DNA from: Marsupella aquatica
Taxonomy: Eukaryota; Marchantiophyta
NCBI GenBank assembly: GCA_973895155.1
Contig: OZ316896.1
Coordinates: 6,572,001 to 6,636,000, forward strand
Direction of reading: 5' to 3'
DNA length: 64,000 nt
Position numbers and translations under genes: made by a program. How positions within the stretch are numbered: the stretch's first letter is position 1; each line of letters starts with the position of its first letter. The notes beneath the pieces were generated by a model that searched no databases, was not told where the DNA came from, and saw only the letters and a program-made list of their open reading frames with translations. This document shows positions 11,863 to 24,395 of this stretch, piece after piece.

Positions 11863-14800
11863 ACAATTAGGGGCGACTATGGAACCCGGGCCGAGGCCGG
11901 AGGTAAGGACGCTGGGGGTGAAAACAAGATTAGGGTTACCCGCACTAAGCGTCGGCGGCTAGGAAGGATCAATGGAAGGAAGGACCGGAAGAGGAGAGGG
12001 GTAAGGACCGCTCGCGAGGAATAGTGGCTCATTTGCAAGAACAAACTGGGCAGACGACTACGGGAGGCCAAATACTGTCAGCTGCTTAGACAAGCACTCG
12101 GGGTGGGAACAGATACCAACGATCGACTCAAGGAGGGTATGAGCAACGTCAATCAAGCGGCACATTTCTGGGGATGCCTGTTCGAACGGGCAACTGAGTA
12201 CATCAAGACTTACAAGGACGAAGAATCAGAAAGGGCAGCTCGAGAATGGCAGGAGCTCGCTCGATTGTGGGAGCTGCAGAAGACGGCTTTCTTAGGAGGC
12301 AAACTCATCAAGGCCGAGTTCTTGTGGACTCCTACTTCCAATCAGCTCGACGATCTTCTGTTTTGCGAAGATAGAGTCGTCGGCATCCGAGAAGCCATCA
12401 AACGCTGCAACAACATACACTGGGAGTTGAAGGGTAGCACGGAGGGGTGGACAAAGGCAACCGTGCTAGGAGAGACATCCACGGGAGCCAAAATGAAGAG
12501 GAAGGGAGCCGTCAACGATGAAGCCACCCCGGCAAAAAGAACGAGGTCGGCGGCACCCAAGAAGCCAGCCGAGCAGCAGAGCAGGAGGCAGAGAGAAGCC
12601 AAAGAGGAGGAGGACGATCCCATCAATGCCATTCCAACCAGGGATGACACCTGGAAAGGCTGGGCGGCAACCCTACCAGAGGAGGTGCAACTACATTTTG
12701 CACGGGAGGAGGATGCATGCTTTACGGCCATGCAGACCAAGAAGTACCAAGGCTTCATGGCCGGATCCGGCTTAGAGGCCTTTGTAAGATTACCATGGCT
12801 GAAGCCAGAGGTGCCGGATTCAGACCTATTAGAATTCGTGGGGTCATGGGAACCCGAGACCAATTCCACGAGGATATATGGGAAGGATTTCTATCTTACT
12901 CCCAAGGTGATTGCCGAAGTGTTTGGCTTGCCGATAGGCAATAAGACCAAAGTTGATACCAGGAAGACCTTGCCTGACAAGGAGTTCCGGTCGTTCCCCG
13001 GGCCATCAACGAAGAATGGCTTCTTCCGGAACACTTGCACCAACCCGCACATAGGAGAGATGATCGACTTCTTGCGGGTGACCATGCATTGTAACTTGCC
13101 GAGGGCAGAGATCGGCAAGGCTCAGGTCTACCTGGCAGAAAGGCCAGACCCAAGCCGGGATTACAACGGGTACCTCCTCAACCAACTGAAGAAGATCTTG
13201 AAGGAGGAACAACAGGTGATTGGCGTGGGAAGCGTGTCCCGGCTTGGCTATCACATGCCGCTGTTGTGCCGGTATGCCAAAAGTCAAATCTTTGCCCCAG
13301 TACTTCCCCTATCGGCAAGAGCACCGGAGGAGGATCCGGAGCAGACGCCGGCAATGGAGAAACCCAACCCGCCCGACAGTCCTACAATCGAGCAGGTGTT
13401 TAGGCCAAGGACGGAGGACTTGCCGATGCAACAACCAGGCATGCAGAATCTGCTGAAATTACTGGAGAAGGAAAAGAGAACGGCAACGGCAACGGCAACG
13501 GCAACGACACCAATGCAGGACACTGCTCCAGAGGTGGGCCTAAGCCGGCTTACAAGGGAAAACCCCTTTACTGGGGTCAAGGAGAGAAGGAGGCCGGAAC
13601 ACGAGCCGGGAGTCCGGATGTATGTCGGAGCCTTAAGTCCCGAAGCCGAGGAGAAGTAGGCCGTAGCTCCCGGCCACAACAAGGAGAACAAGAGATCAAC
13701 ACGGAAGCCGGAGGAGGAACCAAGACCGGTGAGAGGTGAAGCCGTGTTAACAACAGAACCAGGAGAACAGCGGGAGAAGCCGGTAGTCCAAGCCGAGGAG
13801 GAGGCGGTAGAGGACTACAGCAATGATGACTCCGGCTACGGGTCAGATCATCATGTTCCAGGAGTAAGGACTTGTGGCCGGTTCATCCCCACGCTCCCAA
13901 GAGTAGTTTGAGGAGACCCAAGCCAGCAGAGCAGCCCCGAGTCTCCCCCACCTGATGTCGCTCCCCCGAGCTTTGACAGCATAAAGCAGACGGCACAGGA
14001 ATTTCAGGAGCGACTTAGGGAAGCAGAAAAGGCAGCCCTGGCTAGGGAAAAGGATTTGCCAGGAGGAGATTGGCCGGAGGACATCAGGCGGCTAGCCAAA
14101 AAAGGAAGCAAACCTCTAGCCACGATTGAAGAGATCCGCAAGACGGCTTGGGAGCAGAGGCCGCGATGGGCGATGCCGATCACTTCTACTTACTCCACCT
14201 ACGCTAAGAATAGAGCCATGGAGTATGGTGAGATATGTGGGGAACTTGCGCTCGGCATCTTTGGGGAGGAGTTGGAGGTAGGACCCTTTTTCCATAGGGA
14301 GCAGTTGGAGAAGCACCAATTAGAAGAAGTGGTGGCTTTAGAGAGAAGCAAGAAGGACGAGGTCATCCGGCGGCTTAGGAGGATGGAAGCCGAGATTGAA
14401 GATCTAAGGGCGGCCAAGAAAGCCCAAGATGAACTGCGGATTAAGCGGCATGAGCTGAACATCATGCAGGGGCAGTTGGACACCGCGCAGGCTGATAATT
14501 AGATTATCAAGGATAAACTGACTCAGACACAGGGAGAATTGGCCGACGCAATCAAGGACAGGGAGAAATGGAAGAAGGAGCTGAGAGACGCAGAGGAGGC
14601 CCACATAGCAGTCAACAACCGGGTCACGGCGGAGACTCAGAGAAGGGAGAGGGCGCTGAAGGAAGAGCTCGAGGTCATCCGCAGAGCCCTTGAGCAGAAG
14701 GAGGCCGAGTTAGGGAAATCCTATCAAGGGATTCTTGCGCTACAGCAGGAGCTTGCGTCCCTGACGGCCAGCTTCAAGGCTGACCTGCGGGAGAAGGACG

Positions 14801-15633
14801 CCCAGCTCGACCAGACTTATGCCAAGATGAATAACATGGAGTCTGAGGTCGTAGCGGAGCTCGACAAGGAGCTAAGAGCAACCCAGGAGGAGAGGGCTAC
14901 CACCAAGAAGGAATTGGAGGAAGCCCACAGGGAATTGGAGGAAGCCCACAGGGAATTGGAGGAAGCCAAAAACGAGCTGGAAGAGGCACATAAGGACCTG
15001 GATGAGACCTAGGAGGAGTTGGAGGAAATCACGAGGAAGATGGAGAACCTACAGCGGCGGGCCGACAACCAAACAGAGCGGCTGAAGAAACAAGCCGCAG
15101 TATTTAAATGCTTAGCTGCATCAGGTCCATCTCCCGTTGGGGCAAACCAGTTACCCGGGGTGGTAATTGCCGAAGGACCAGCCGTGACACACGGCCCGGT
15201 GCTGGACGTTGGCGGCAAGGGGAAGGAACCGGCTATGGAGATAGTGAAGAAGAAGAAGCGGAAACCTTCGGGGTCCGGAGGTTATTTGACCCCTCAAGCC
15301 GTACTCAAACCGGTACCAACCTCCGACATGAACACGGCAATAGATTCCGCTATCACCAAAGGTGGGGATGGCGCGGCCCAAGCCGAACTACTCAGTAATG
15401 AGGCCGGTATCCCAGACCCACCTCTTGAGCAGGCCGGGGAGGCCGTAGCCGAGGCTGAGGCCGTAGCCGAGAATGATTTCCGAGCCGAGGCCGAAGCCGA
15501 GGGTGGACCCAGTCAGGCCGATGGAGAGTTGACTCAGTCAAGGGCAGGTAATCTGTCAGAAAATGAGCCTACGGTAGTGGCTGAGGTGGAAGCGTTAGGG
15601 GCGTCCATTGAGGATCCACCACCGGTGTCGTGA
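11863..15633 (+). pseudogene. Long plant-mobile-domain-like and coiled-coil protein, five in-frame stops
   Basis: One frame is open over 3.7 kb except for stops at 12022 (TAG), 13657 (TAG), 13909 (TGA), 14500 (TAG) and 15010 (TAG), ending at 15631-15633. The N-terminal part is basic. About 12750-12950 encodes RLPWLKPEVP, SWEPETNS and LTPKVIAEVFGLPIG, which resembles the plant mobile domain found in transposon-derived plant proteins. Then come a Pro/Glu-rich linker, an ACGGCA microsatellite (near 13480), and a long coiled coil (about 14290-15100) with five ELEEAHR-type heptads near 14920. The tail is Ala/Glu-rich and basic. No start ATG is evident before 12139. G+C is higher than in the neighbours. 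It lies where the gypsy pol end and 3' LTR should be, so it probably belongs to a separate insertion. Function unknown. Confidence 0.6.
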
Positions 15634-16426
15634 CGGTGCAAGGGCGCCGTTCCTTTTAGGAAGGGCGGACGTGGAGGGAGGAGGCGTGAGTGGGCAGGGC
15701 GGGCTCAGATCTCTAAGTTTAGGATTAGGATCAGGACCAGGAGGCGGCCCTGACACTTAGCTTAGTGGGATTGCGGTTCCACTGGTAAGAGCAACACTTG
15801 TACTTCTGCCTCGCTGTACATAGGTAGATCCAGTTAAGTAGATTAGGCTTACGCTGCAAAGAATTAGGCGGATCCACTACCAGGATAAGTACCTGGGCAG
15901 CGGGGAGCTTAGGGCCTCTTCTTTAGCAAGTTTTTAGTTTGCACCAGCCGGGCTGGGATCAAGTAGTAAGAGAAGCTCTCGGTTAGTCATACAATGACCC
16001 TTGTGTATATTCATGTTTCCTCATGCCTAAGAGCTGAATAGAGTTGGCCTCACGGCTTAGTTCGCAGAGCTTGTGTATGAGATGTACTGTTTGTATGGCA
16101 AGCGCATGGTATGATCGACTCAGTCAGAAGGAGTCATTTTGCTATTTGTGTGTCGCATTAACTTGTGTGAAGAGTGCCCACATCAACCAACAGAGGAAGG
16201 AAAGTAAGCAGGGGAGTGAGAGTTGGATGTGTCGAGCTGAAAGAGGTCTTAGCGGCTTAACCAAGCCTATTGGGGATCATTCTGGCGGCGGAATCCAAAC
16301 ATACCTAACCAGAAGGAGAGGAAGACAAGGGAAGGCCTAGATTAGGCCGGCTACGTATCTCATGACCCGATGAAGGATCTGTCCAGTATATGTGTGTAAA
16401 ATGTTAATAGTAGTAGTAGAAGGAGG
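15634..16426. other. 3' non-coding region of the coiled-coil ORF element
   Basis: About 0.8 kb between the end of the coiled-coil frame and the truncated gypsy pol. G-rich at first, then mixed composition. No reverse transcriptase, transposase or clear terminal repeat is visible, so the class of the inserted element stays open. Confidence 0.35.
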
Positions 16427-19400
16427 TTAGCAGCGTCCCATGCCGCTAAGCCGCGGAAACGGCCTCGCCAAGCGTGAAACCTGCGGGAATCGGCTTGCGC
16501 TGGGGGGTTTCTTGGGTTTAGGGAGCCATGGGACGCACCACAGCCATCCTCTAGAACACTTATCACAAATCAACATAGTAGCTGCTCCCTGAGCAAATGC
16601 ACACAACATACATTTCAAGCCAGCACGAACATGTGCCAAGCTTGGATCTACTGTACCATCAATGTTGGGAAGGTGACATGGTGCACAGTTGCGCACATGA
16701 TCCTTCCAAACCATACCATCGCGTCCCTCCAACATCAGGACACCAGAAGGCAATACTTCACGCACACGTAAGATTGTCCGGCCTGCGGTCACATCAAGTA
16801 TTGTGGGTGCTGTCTGCTGCAAATAAACATAATCACCAGGATGAAATCGTCGAATGCTTGCACGGTAACCTCCTCCACGAATAGTGGCATACCTCAAAGT
16901 ATCACGATGTTGGGCAATGGCAAGGTTGTCAAAAGCCATGGGCATCACTCTCTGAAATACCCGTGCTCTCTCTGAACACACCTTGACCCAAACATCAGGA
17001 TCATCCAAGTTCACAACTGGTGCAGCATCACGACGAATAGCTGCTGGAAAATCTGGCTCTCTACCATAGAGCAAAAAGTAAGGTGAGAAGGATGCAAGTG
17101 ATGCTTGCCGACTGAAACGGTAGCCCATAGCTAACCAAGGTAGCTGGAGATCCCAATCTCCTAGATGACCAACCTGCAAGCCATACTTACGCAATCCTCT
17201 CTTCACAGTTTGCACAACTCTCTCAGCTAATCCATCTGCCTCAGGATGATCACGAGAGGTAGTACGATGATCAATCAAAGCTTGTTCACACAAACTCTCA
17301 AACTCTCCACGGAACTCAGTTCCCTGATCAGTCAACACCTCAGCTGGTGCTCCAAAATGACTGAGTACGCGATCCAAAAATGTAGCAGCAACTCCTCCAC
17401 TGGCTTTATCTGGCAACGCCACTAGCTCAATCCACTTGGAGAAGTGCTCCACCATGACCAAAACATACCGATTATGGCATTGGGTAAAAGGTAATGGACC
17501 AGCAAAATCCAAACTCCAACGATATTCCAAACCCATGATTGGTAACGGGTGCAACTGGGGAGTGGGAGCATTAAATGATGCTCTCACTCTATCGCATACC
17601 ACACACTTAGCTATCAACTATTGGACATGAGTGTGCATACCACGCCACCAATACTGTGTTTGCAGCAAGCTATAAGTGCGCTTCACACCAAAGTGACCCA
17701 ACTCCTCGTATGCATGTTGCACCAAATGTACTCGTTGTGATGGTTTTGGTACCACCAACACCCTACCATTATGTAGTACTCTCAAAAGATGGTTTCCCTC
17801 CCATCGAAACCTCTTGGCTCTTTGTAGAACCCTGTCACGTTCTTTGGCATCAACACTACCAACAATAGAACCATTGCGCAGATATTCCAACACTCTCATA
17901 TCATTGTGAATATCTTGTTATCCAAAAGTTACCTCACCAACATCCACATCTGAAGACTCATCATCCACTTCATCCAATGAGGTAGAGTCCACAGATCCAC
18001 TGTATGCTGGCACCCAACAAAGAAAGGCAGATGCATGCCATTCTGGCACCATCTCCTTATCTGACTCATCATGCCATCTGGCTCCAGTCTCATCCTGCTG
18101 ATTGGTACATGGATTGCGGCTTAATCCATCTGCATCCAAGTTCACTTTTCCAGGCCTATGCACCACCTGGAAATCATACTCCTGTAACAACAATGCCCAT
18201 TGTGCAAGCTTTCCTGTAAGCTTGTCAGACTCCATTAACCACTTAAGAGGCTAATGATCAGTGATCAAGGTGAAGGGGTTACCAAACAAGTAGCAACGAA
18301 AGTGTGCAACAGCCCACACTACTGCCAAACACTCTCCCTCATAAGAGCTATACTTAGCCTCTACTGAATTGTTTGATCTACTGGCATAAGCCACAACAAA
18401 CTCATTCCCCTCATCATCCTTCTGAGTCAGCACTACTCCAAGTCCTACTCCACTCCAATCAGTGTGTAGCTGAAATGGTCTGCCTGAAATGTGTCTTCTC
18501 AAAATAGGGGATGATGCCAACCTTTGCTTCAACTCCTGAAAGGCATGCTCCTGGTCATCACCCCAAATCCATTCCTGATCCAACTTAGTGAGTATGGTCA
18601 AAGGTTTAGCAAACTGGCTAAATCCTTTAACATACCTCCTGTAGTAGCTCGCCAATCCCAAGAATGCACAAACTCTACTCACATCAGTAGGACAAGGAAT
18701 CTGTGTAATGGCCTCCACTTTAGTCTATTGTACACCCAATCCCCCTTGGTATATAGTGTGGCCCAAATACTCAATCTGGTCTTGGAAGAACTTACACTTG
18801 CTAGGATGGAGCTTCAACCCATGTGCTCTCAATCTCTCCAACACAGTCTGCAAGTGTTGCTGATGTTCTTCCACAGTAGAAGAATAGACCAAAATATAAT
18901 CAATATAATATCTGATAAAATCCAAACTTGCAAGGATTCGATCCATGACTCTCTGGAACTCAGGTGGTGCATTCTTCAACCCAAATGGTAAGAATAACCA
19001 CTGATACAAACAATCTTTGCCATAAGAATCAATCCCCCAGAATGCTGTCTTGGACCTGTCAGCATGCCTAATTGGAAGCTGATGGTACCCTGCCCTCAGA
19101 TCCAATGAACTGAAAACCTTTGCATGCCCCACAACATCAAAGATCTCCTCAGGTGTGGGCATGGCATATCTATCAGATTTTGTCTGGCGATTAATGGGTC
19201 TGTAATCACCACACATGCGCCTATCTATCTCGGGGGTTTCACTTCCACAAAAATGGCATATCACGTGCGACAAAGGATAGGGTCATTTTATTGATTGTAA
19301 GGGAAGACTTAAGAATTTTTGTAGAAGAACAATAGGGTCTTTTAAATTCAATTTTGAGACTTATAAGAACATTAGGGTCTTTTTAATCCAATTTTTGGAA

Positions 19401-19857
19401 TATTCCAAGAATATTTCAACTTTATAGGGGTTAAAAAATAATATTTGTTTCTTACATTTTAGGGGGTCCAAGGCCTAAAAACGTCGTAGGTGATGGGGAG
19501 GTCCCCATGTAGTGAGACCCCCGAGCTATCTATGTAATTGCCATGCACATCCTTCTTGGCTGGCATCACTGTGGCAGATGCATACTCCCCATATGAAATC
19601 TCCACCAATCCAACCTCCAACAAATCTTGAGTTCTGCTTTGAATCAGAGCTCTCTCCATGTCACTGTAACGGTATGGCCTACGAAAGATTGGCGCATCAC
19701 TAGCCAATTCAATCTGAATACCAGGACCCTTTAATGTCCCCAAATCTTTCATGCTAAATGCAAAACAATTCCAGTAACTCTTCAGGAATCGATGCATGCG
19801 ACGTCTCTCCTCCCTTGTCAACTTAGGGCCAAGCTGTGGTTCCCAACTCTCCACCAA
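16427..19857 (-). pseudogene. gypsy pol: reverse transcriptase, RNase H, integrase, PHD-like motif
   Basis: Reverse transcriptase starts near 19857, is interrupted by a MITE (19229-19525), and continues with MCGDYRPINRQT, FSSLDLRAGYHQLPI and YIDYILVYS (the catalytic YxDD-like site reads YIDY here, so it is damaged). RNase H spans about 18650-18200 and has DWSGVGLGVVL and ASRSNNSVEAKYSSYEGECLA cut into the usual order. The integrase zinc-binding HHCC region is at about 17720-17580, and the core with LDFAGPLPF, LTDQGTEF and DGLAERVVQ at about 17550-17190. Stops at 18725, 18251, 17918 and 17618 are all in one frame; the one at 18251 replaces Q in the near-invariant DHQPLKW, so it is a CAG to TAG change. 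The C-terminus (about 16620-16540) has a C..C...MLICDKCSRGW PHD-like start and is then cut off. Confidence 0.9.
19229..19525 (+). mobile_element. 297-bp MITE in gypsy reverse transcriptase (hAT-like, 8-bp TSD)
   Basis: The terminal inverted repeats are CTCGGGGGTTTCAC and its near complement GTGAGACCCCCGAG. An 8-bp direct duplication CTATCTAT flanks it (19221-19228 and 19526-19533). A second copy of equal length lies inverted at 33986-34282. It has no coding capacity. An 8-bp target duplication fits hAT elements, but the superfamily is inferred from that alone. Confidence 0.9.
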
Positions 19858-20047
19858 ATCCCTAATATCTCTTTGTAGGGTAGAAGAGATAGCCGATGAT
19901 TGCTATTTAGCAGTAGATTGAGCAGTCCCTTCCTGCTCAACAATCTGTTCAGCCTTGGCCAATCCTGCCATAGGTCCATGGACTGTCTGCTCGCCCCCAG
20001 CTGTGGTCAGTACTGTCTTAGTGGACCGCAAGCTCACCAAGGGACAA

Positions 20048-22109
20048 TCAGTTAAATCCAGCAGAGCGCATCCGCAACTGTTCAGCTACTCCCAAGCTGA
20101 TAATCCAAGTCAAACAATTCAGGTCCATTGCTTGACAAAGAACCTAGCGCCGCAAACCCTCTGACATAGAGGCAACTGCAGTGGTGCCAGTCAAAAATCC
20201 CATAGCACTCTCTCTCTCATCAGCAGTAGGTTCCACTAACTGCTGGAGAACTGTGTCCCACACAAGTCCAGGGCCACCTGCTCTGAATGCATATGAAGCA
20301 GAGTGGCTTACAAGAGTGGGTAATGCACAACGTGGGCACCCAACTGCATTGACCATTGCCAATGGAGGTCTATCAGGTTGGGTCACACCCTGTGCACGAC
20401 GCCCTGGATCCAAAATATCATCCACCACTAAGGCTGGTGAGCGTGGAATGCTGTCAAAATGCGCGCTTCAGCACCTCACATGGGATCAAATTAGTCCACC
20501 ACAAGCGTGGATGATGTGCACGAGAACCCACACGTGCAGCATCCAATAACACAGCAAGTCCAACCCAATACCTCACCTGGTGAACACTGGCAACAATCCG
20601 ACTACGATCATCACCTGACAATGGCACATTCTCCAAAATGTATGCTGGAGAGTGTGTCTGATGTAGCTGGAGATGACGCAGCACCCGTAACATCTCCCAA
20701 AACAATGCAGAGCGTGGATCATGAAGTCCATGCCCAACACCAGCTCTAGATTGGCCCTGACATGGCCAACCAGCAATCACCAAATCAATGGGGCCAACAC
20801 GATGCAGATGATCTGCCCCCAGCAATGAAATATCAGCAGGTAGTGCATGCTGATAACCACGAACAACATCCACTTGCAACAATTGTGGATATCTATCCAC
20901 CAACATAGCCACATGTCGCAATGAGACCCTCCGTGCTATCTCATCTGACTCTACATACAAATAACGACGCACAGGAATTCCTGCCTGAAGAACAGCAGCC
21001 AATCCAGTGCTAATCCCACCAAAAAGATCCAACAAACAAATACCCTCTGGTGGATATTGCCAAGCAATAGGAGTGGTATCCAATGGTGAAAGAGTCACAG
21101 GTTCATCTGCAAGAGGCTGCTTTGCTCCTGACTGTGGTGTAAAAGCATGACGCCATGCATCATGTACCAATCGTGCTGCTGTCTGTGGCAAGGCTTGTGC
21201 AGTGCCCCACACTGGTGGCACAACACTGCCAACAGGTAATCCTCGCATGATGTGCTTCTTATGAGACTCCTCCAATGATGGAACATCTACTGCATGCGCA
21301 TTACCCTCAATCAAATCATCAGGTCCAGCAATTAGACCACGGAATGTTGCCAAATACAATGGTGTGAATTTAGGGCCTCCCACAGGTCCACTAAATCTCA
21401 CTGGAAATTTTCTCAATCGAGCATCTCCTGACTGCCAATCAGGTCTATATGACACTGATTCCTCCCAAAAATCAAGAATAAATCCCATGGGGTAGAGCAC
21501 TGTACATCCCACCAACACATCATATGACTCTGCCTTAGTCAAAATAGCTTGCGATTGTATCTGTGAGCTATCTATGGTATGACCTTCCTGAATCCTCAAA
21601 TCAAGAGGTCTCCTGGTAATGTGTTGTGTAGGTGTAGGTCCCCCCAATGAAGTCTGAATGGGAAAGGGACAATCCTCCAAATCCTCTGGACGCAATCCCA
21701 ATCCACGTATGGCAGACTTTCCCAACATCAAGGGCTGAGCACCAGTATCCAGTAACACCCTCTCTGGCTGGTATACTGCTCCAGAAGGCCCAACTAATCG
21801 GAAGATACCACTCCGATTATCCAATGATACAACACTAGGTTTAAACCTAGTCCTCTCAAATGCAGGGCGTGCTGGTAAATCCACCAACCTCGTTGCTGTT
21901 GCATGCCATGTCTCACTAGTAGCAGTAGGTGGCATGGTCTTCACTACATCAATACTGCAAGTTGCTTCTGCATGGGAAGCAACCACTAGAGTGTCCTCAC
22001 AGAGTGTAGCTGCCAATCTGAACACTTCTGCAGGACCAACTCCCAAGTTCAGCATGTTTGTCACTGAAAATAATGGGGCGCGTACCATGGCAATAGCCGC
22101 CCCCAACAA
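20048..22109 (-). pseudogene. gypsy aspartic protease plus cytosine-C5 DNA methyltransferase
   Basis: The protease active site LLDTGAQPLMLGKS lies at about 21775-21730. A methyltransferase follows: motif I LLDLFGGISTGLAA (about 21035), motif II YVESDEIARR, motif IV with the catalytic cysteine AGWPCQGQSRAG (about 20770), motif VI YILENVPL (about 20640), motif VIII RVGSRAHHPRLWWTN (about 20530), the region PTADERESAMGFLTG (about 20220), and motif X near 20130 (QAMDLN). All core motifs and the PCQ cysteine are present. There are two lesions: a 1-nt shift in a T run near 20456, and TAG at 20144-20146 (CAG to TAG). The intact enzyme would methylate C5 of cytosine in DNA. Methyltransferases captured by LTR elements are known from Klebsormidium and Symbiodinium. 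Joined to gag by a frameshift near 22100. Confidence 0.88.
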
Positions 22110-23875
22110 CGTACGTCATCCCTGCTACATCACTACCTGATTCTGCCAACTTACCCACATCAAGGTTTGTTCGAACCGGGTTCATAGAGGCAGTCTGAAC
22201 TGTCTCTAACAATGTAAAAGACTGTGAAAGCTTTGTCTGCCGACGTGCATCCCCCCTTTGTGGATCTAACTCCACTACTGCTCCTTGGGGCTCAAGAACT
22301 TTGGCTGCCCCACGTGTCAAAGCTGCTGATGCATCAATATGTGCAGTGCCACACATGAATCCCATGGTGGCAAGGTCTCCATCAGCTCCATAAGATGTGG
22401 AAGGACCATGGGATGTGGAAGGTCCATAGGATGTTGATGCCCCATCACCAGAAGTAGGTCTCACCTGGGAACTAGCCATGGCAGCTAGCTGTTGCTCCAA
22501 TTGAGCAATCTTAGCATCCTTTGGATCTATGGTTATAGCAGGGGTAGCGTCACCTCCCTGTCTCCCTGCATGTGGCATGCCATGACCACGTCCACCGCCT
22601 CTACCTCCTTCTCTTCCCTGATCATGTGTACGGGATCCTCCTCTCCGTAACTCAGGATGGAGTGAGAAACACCTATCCTTGGTGTGTCCAGGAGCTCCAC
22701 AGTGATCACACTGTCGCTGATCAGGCGTAGATGCTCCCCCTAATCCTCTATGATCTGGGCAATATCTCTGTGCATGATCCCCACCACAGGTCCAACATCC
22801 TGACTGCTGTCCAGCATAAGAGGGCACAGGTCTCTGGCTGGTAGACTCTCGTGCAGTAGGCTTCTCCCTCTGGCTCTTCCGTGCAGTAGGCTGTGGTGTG
22901 GATGTGGATGCAGCCTTTGGTGCTTCCTTGGAAAATCCGGAAGTCACCACCTTCTCATTCACCATATTGAGCTCAATGCGCTCAGAAACAACTGCTAATG
23001 TGGGATCTGCATCCCTAAGCAGAGTGATATCTCTCACTCTACGTCGCAATTCTCTGTCCAGAATTGCATACCAAAACTGGACTGCCTGAGCCTCTGTCAC
23101 TCCCTTGGTGATAGTGATCAATCTGCGCATACGAGTGTATGCCTCACGTAGACTCTCTCTAGTCTTGCGCTGGAACTCCTTAAGACCCTTCAACTTATCA
23201 GTTCTTACACCCTGATAGTTCTGCTTTAGTACCTCAAAGAATTCCACCATAGGGTTAAATGCTAGCGCAACTCCAGTTCCTGTCACAATCACACCGGCAG
23301 GAGTAGCAGATGATGCTGCTGGTGGATGATGTGCCACTCTGGCTAGTGCTGCTAGAAGAAGCAGCAGTGTGGCAATGGGTTGGGCAGCCGCACTAGTGCC
23401 ATAGGTGATGGACACGTAATTAGGCGACCAATGCTGCCTCCATGCCTCAATCTCAACCAAATGATTGAGCCTTCCAAAACTCATGGTAGTCATCCATGGG
23501 TGGCCCCTCCAAATGCTGAAATAATCCCTTCCATGCCATGAAAGGGGTAAACAATGTGGCGTTACGCAATGTCTGCATATCGCACCACGTATCAAACTCC
23601 CGGATGAAGTCATCCAGATCAATCGTGCCAACTGCACCAGAGTATTGTCGTGGGCCCTTTGTAGCCCCGTACATCTCGTCCATATCCCACAACAAAGGTG
23701 CAACCACCTGATGATGAGGAGAACTCGTCACTGAGTCCTCATCAGAATCACTATCTGAAGCTGCACTGCTGACTGCTACCAATGCCGCTGGCCGAAACTG
23801 TGCCCCACTCCGAGTGAAACCGGTCCGTCGTCCATCAGGTAATCCAGCAGCACCAGAAGAATCCGTGGTGACCAA
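22100..23875 (-). pseudogene. gypsy gag with two CCHC zinc knuckles
   Basis: The ATG at 23875 begins an acidic N-terminus. The frame shifts near 23500, after which a retrotransposon gag core is recognisable (KLKGLKEFQRKTRESLREAY, ILDRELRRRVRDI). Two zinc knuckles follow at about 22800-22670: CWTCGGDHAQRYC and CDHCGAPGHTKDRC, both C-x2-C-x4-H-x4-C. A Gly/Arg-rich stretch and a repeated TSYGPSTSHGPS region precede a second frameshift near 22100 in a C run, where the protease frame begins. Gag packages the element RNA; the knuckles bind nucleic acid. Either shift could be decay; the second lies where a programmed gag/pro shift is plausible. Confidence 0.8.
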
Positions 23876-24395
23876 CCCTAACCTAATCTATGTGCTAACC
23901 CTAAGGGCAATCTATCCCTGTCAGCACCACAAGCATTCACCATGGTGTGTTGGACATCACTCCAACATCACCAGGAGAGAAATACACAGCACACTAGAAT
24001 GTCCAGTTGCAAACCCGGATCACTCCTATGGAATCAAGCGCCCACATCGAACCAACATGGCACATAAACAGGAAACAAGTGTGGAGAGGATCCAATCAAC
24101 AAGAATAGTCAAACACTAACTCTCCACACCAAGAGTGATCACACATTGATCAAACAAATATTCATAATGTTCAATGAAAGGCCTTCATAATAGGCTTCAT
24201 GATGTCCCAATGTTATAGATGAGAAACCATGCACAATTGGTTCAATCTGTGTATTTAGATGAACTCAGAACTATCCAAAACCTCTAAAGAGCCTCTGATT
24301 TGGCCCGAAACAAGGCTCTAAGCAAACCCGAAAGTGTATAAAGCCCCCTGGCGCTTGAATCTAAATAACAAGTTGTGAAAACTTGTGTGTACACA
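23876..24395 (-). other. gypsy leader / possible inner LTR end, no gene
   Basis: AT-rich stretch between the gag start and the 5S-like block. I could not fix the inner LTR border or a primer-binding site. Confidence 0.4.

Noticed and set aside
12342-13691. Minus-strand ORFs of 93-175 residues
   Set aside because: Complement of the long plus-strand coiled-coil frame in a G+C-rich region.
20148-20154. Half-site TAGCGCC in the gypsy methyltransferase
   Set aside because: Only half the palindrome, in coding sequence, with no matching right arm; chance.
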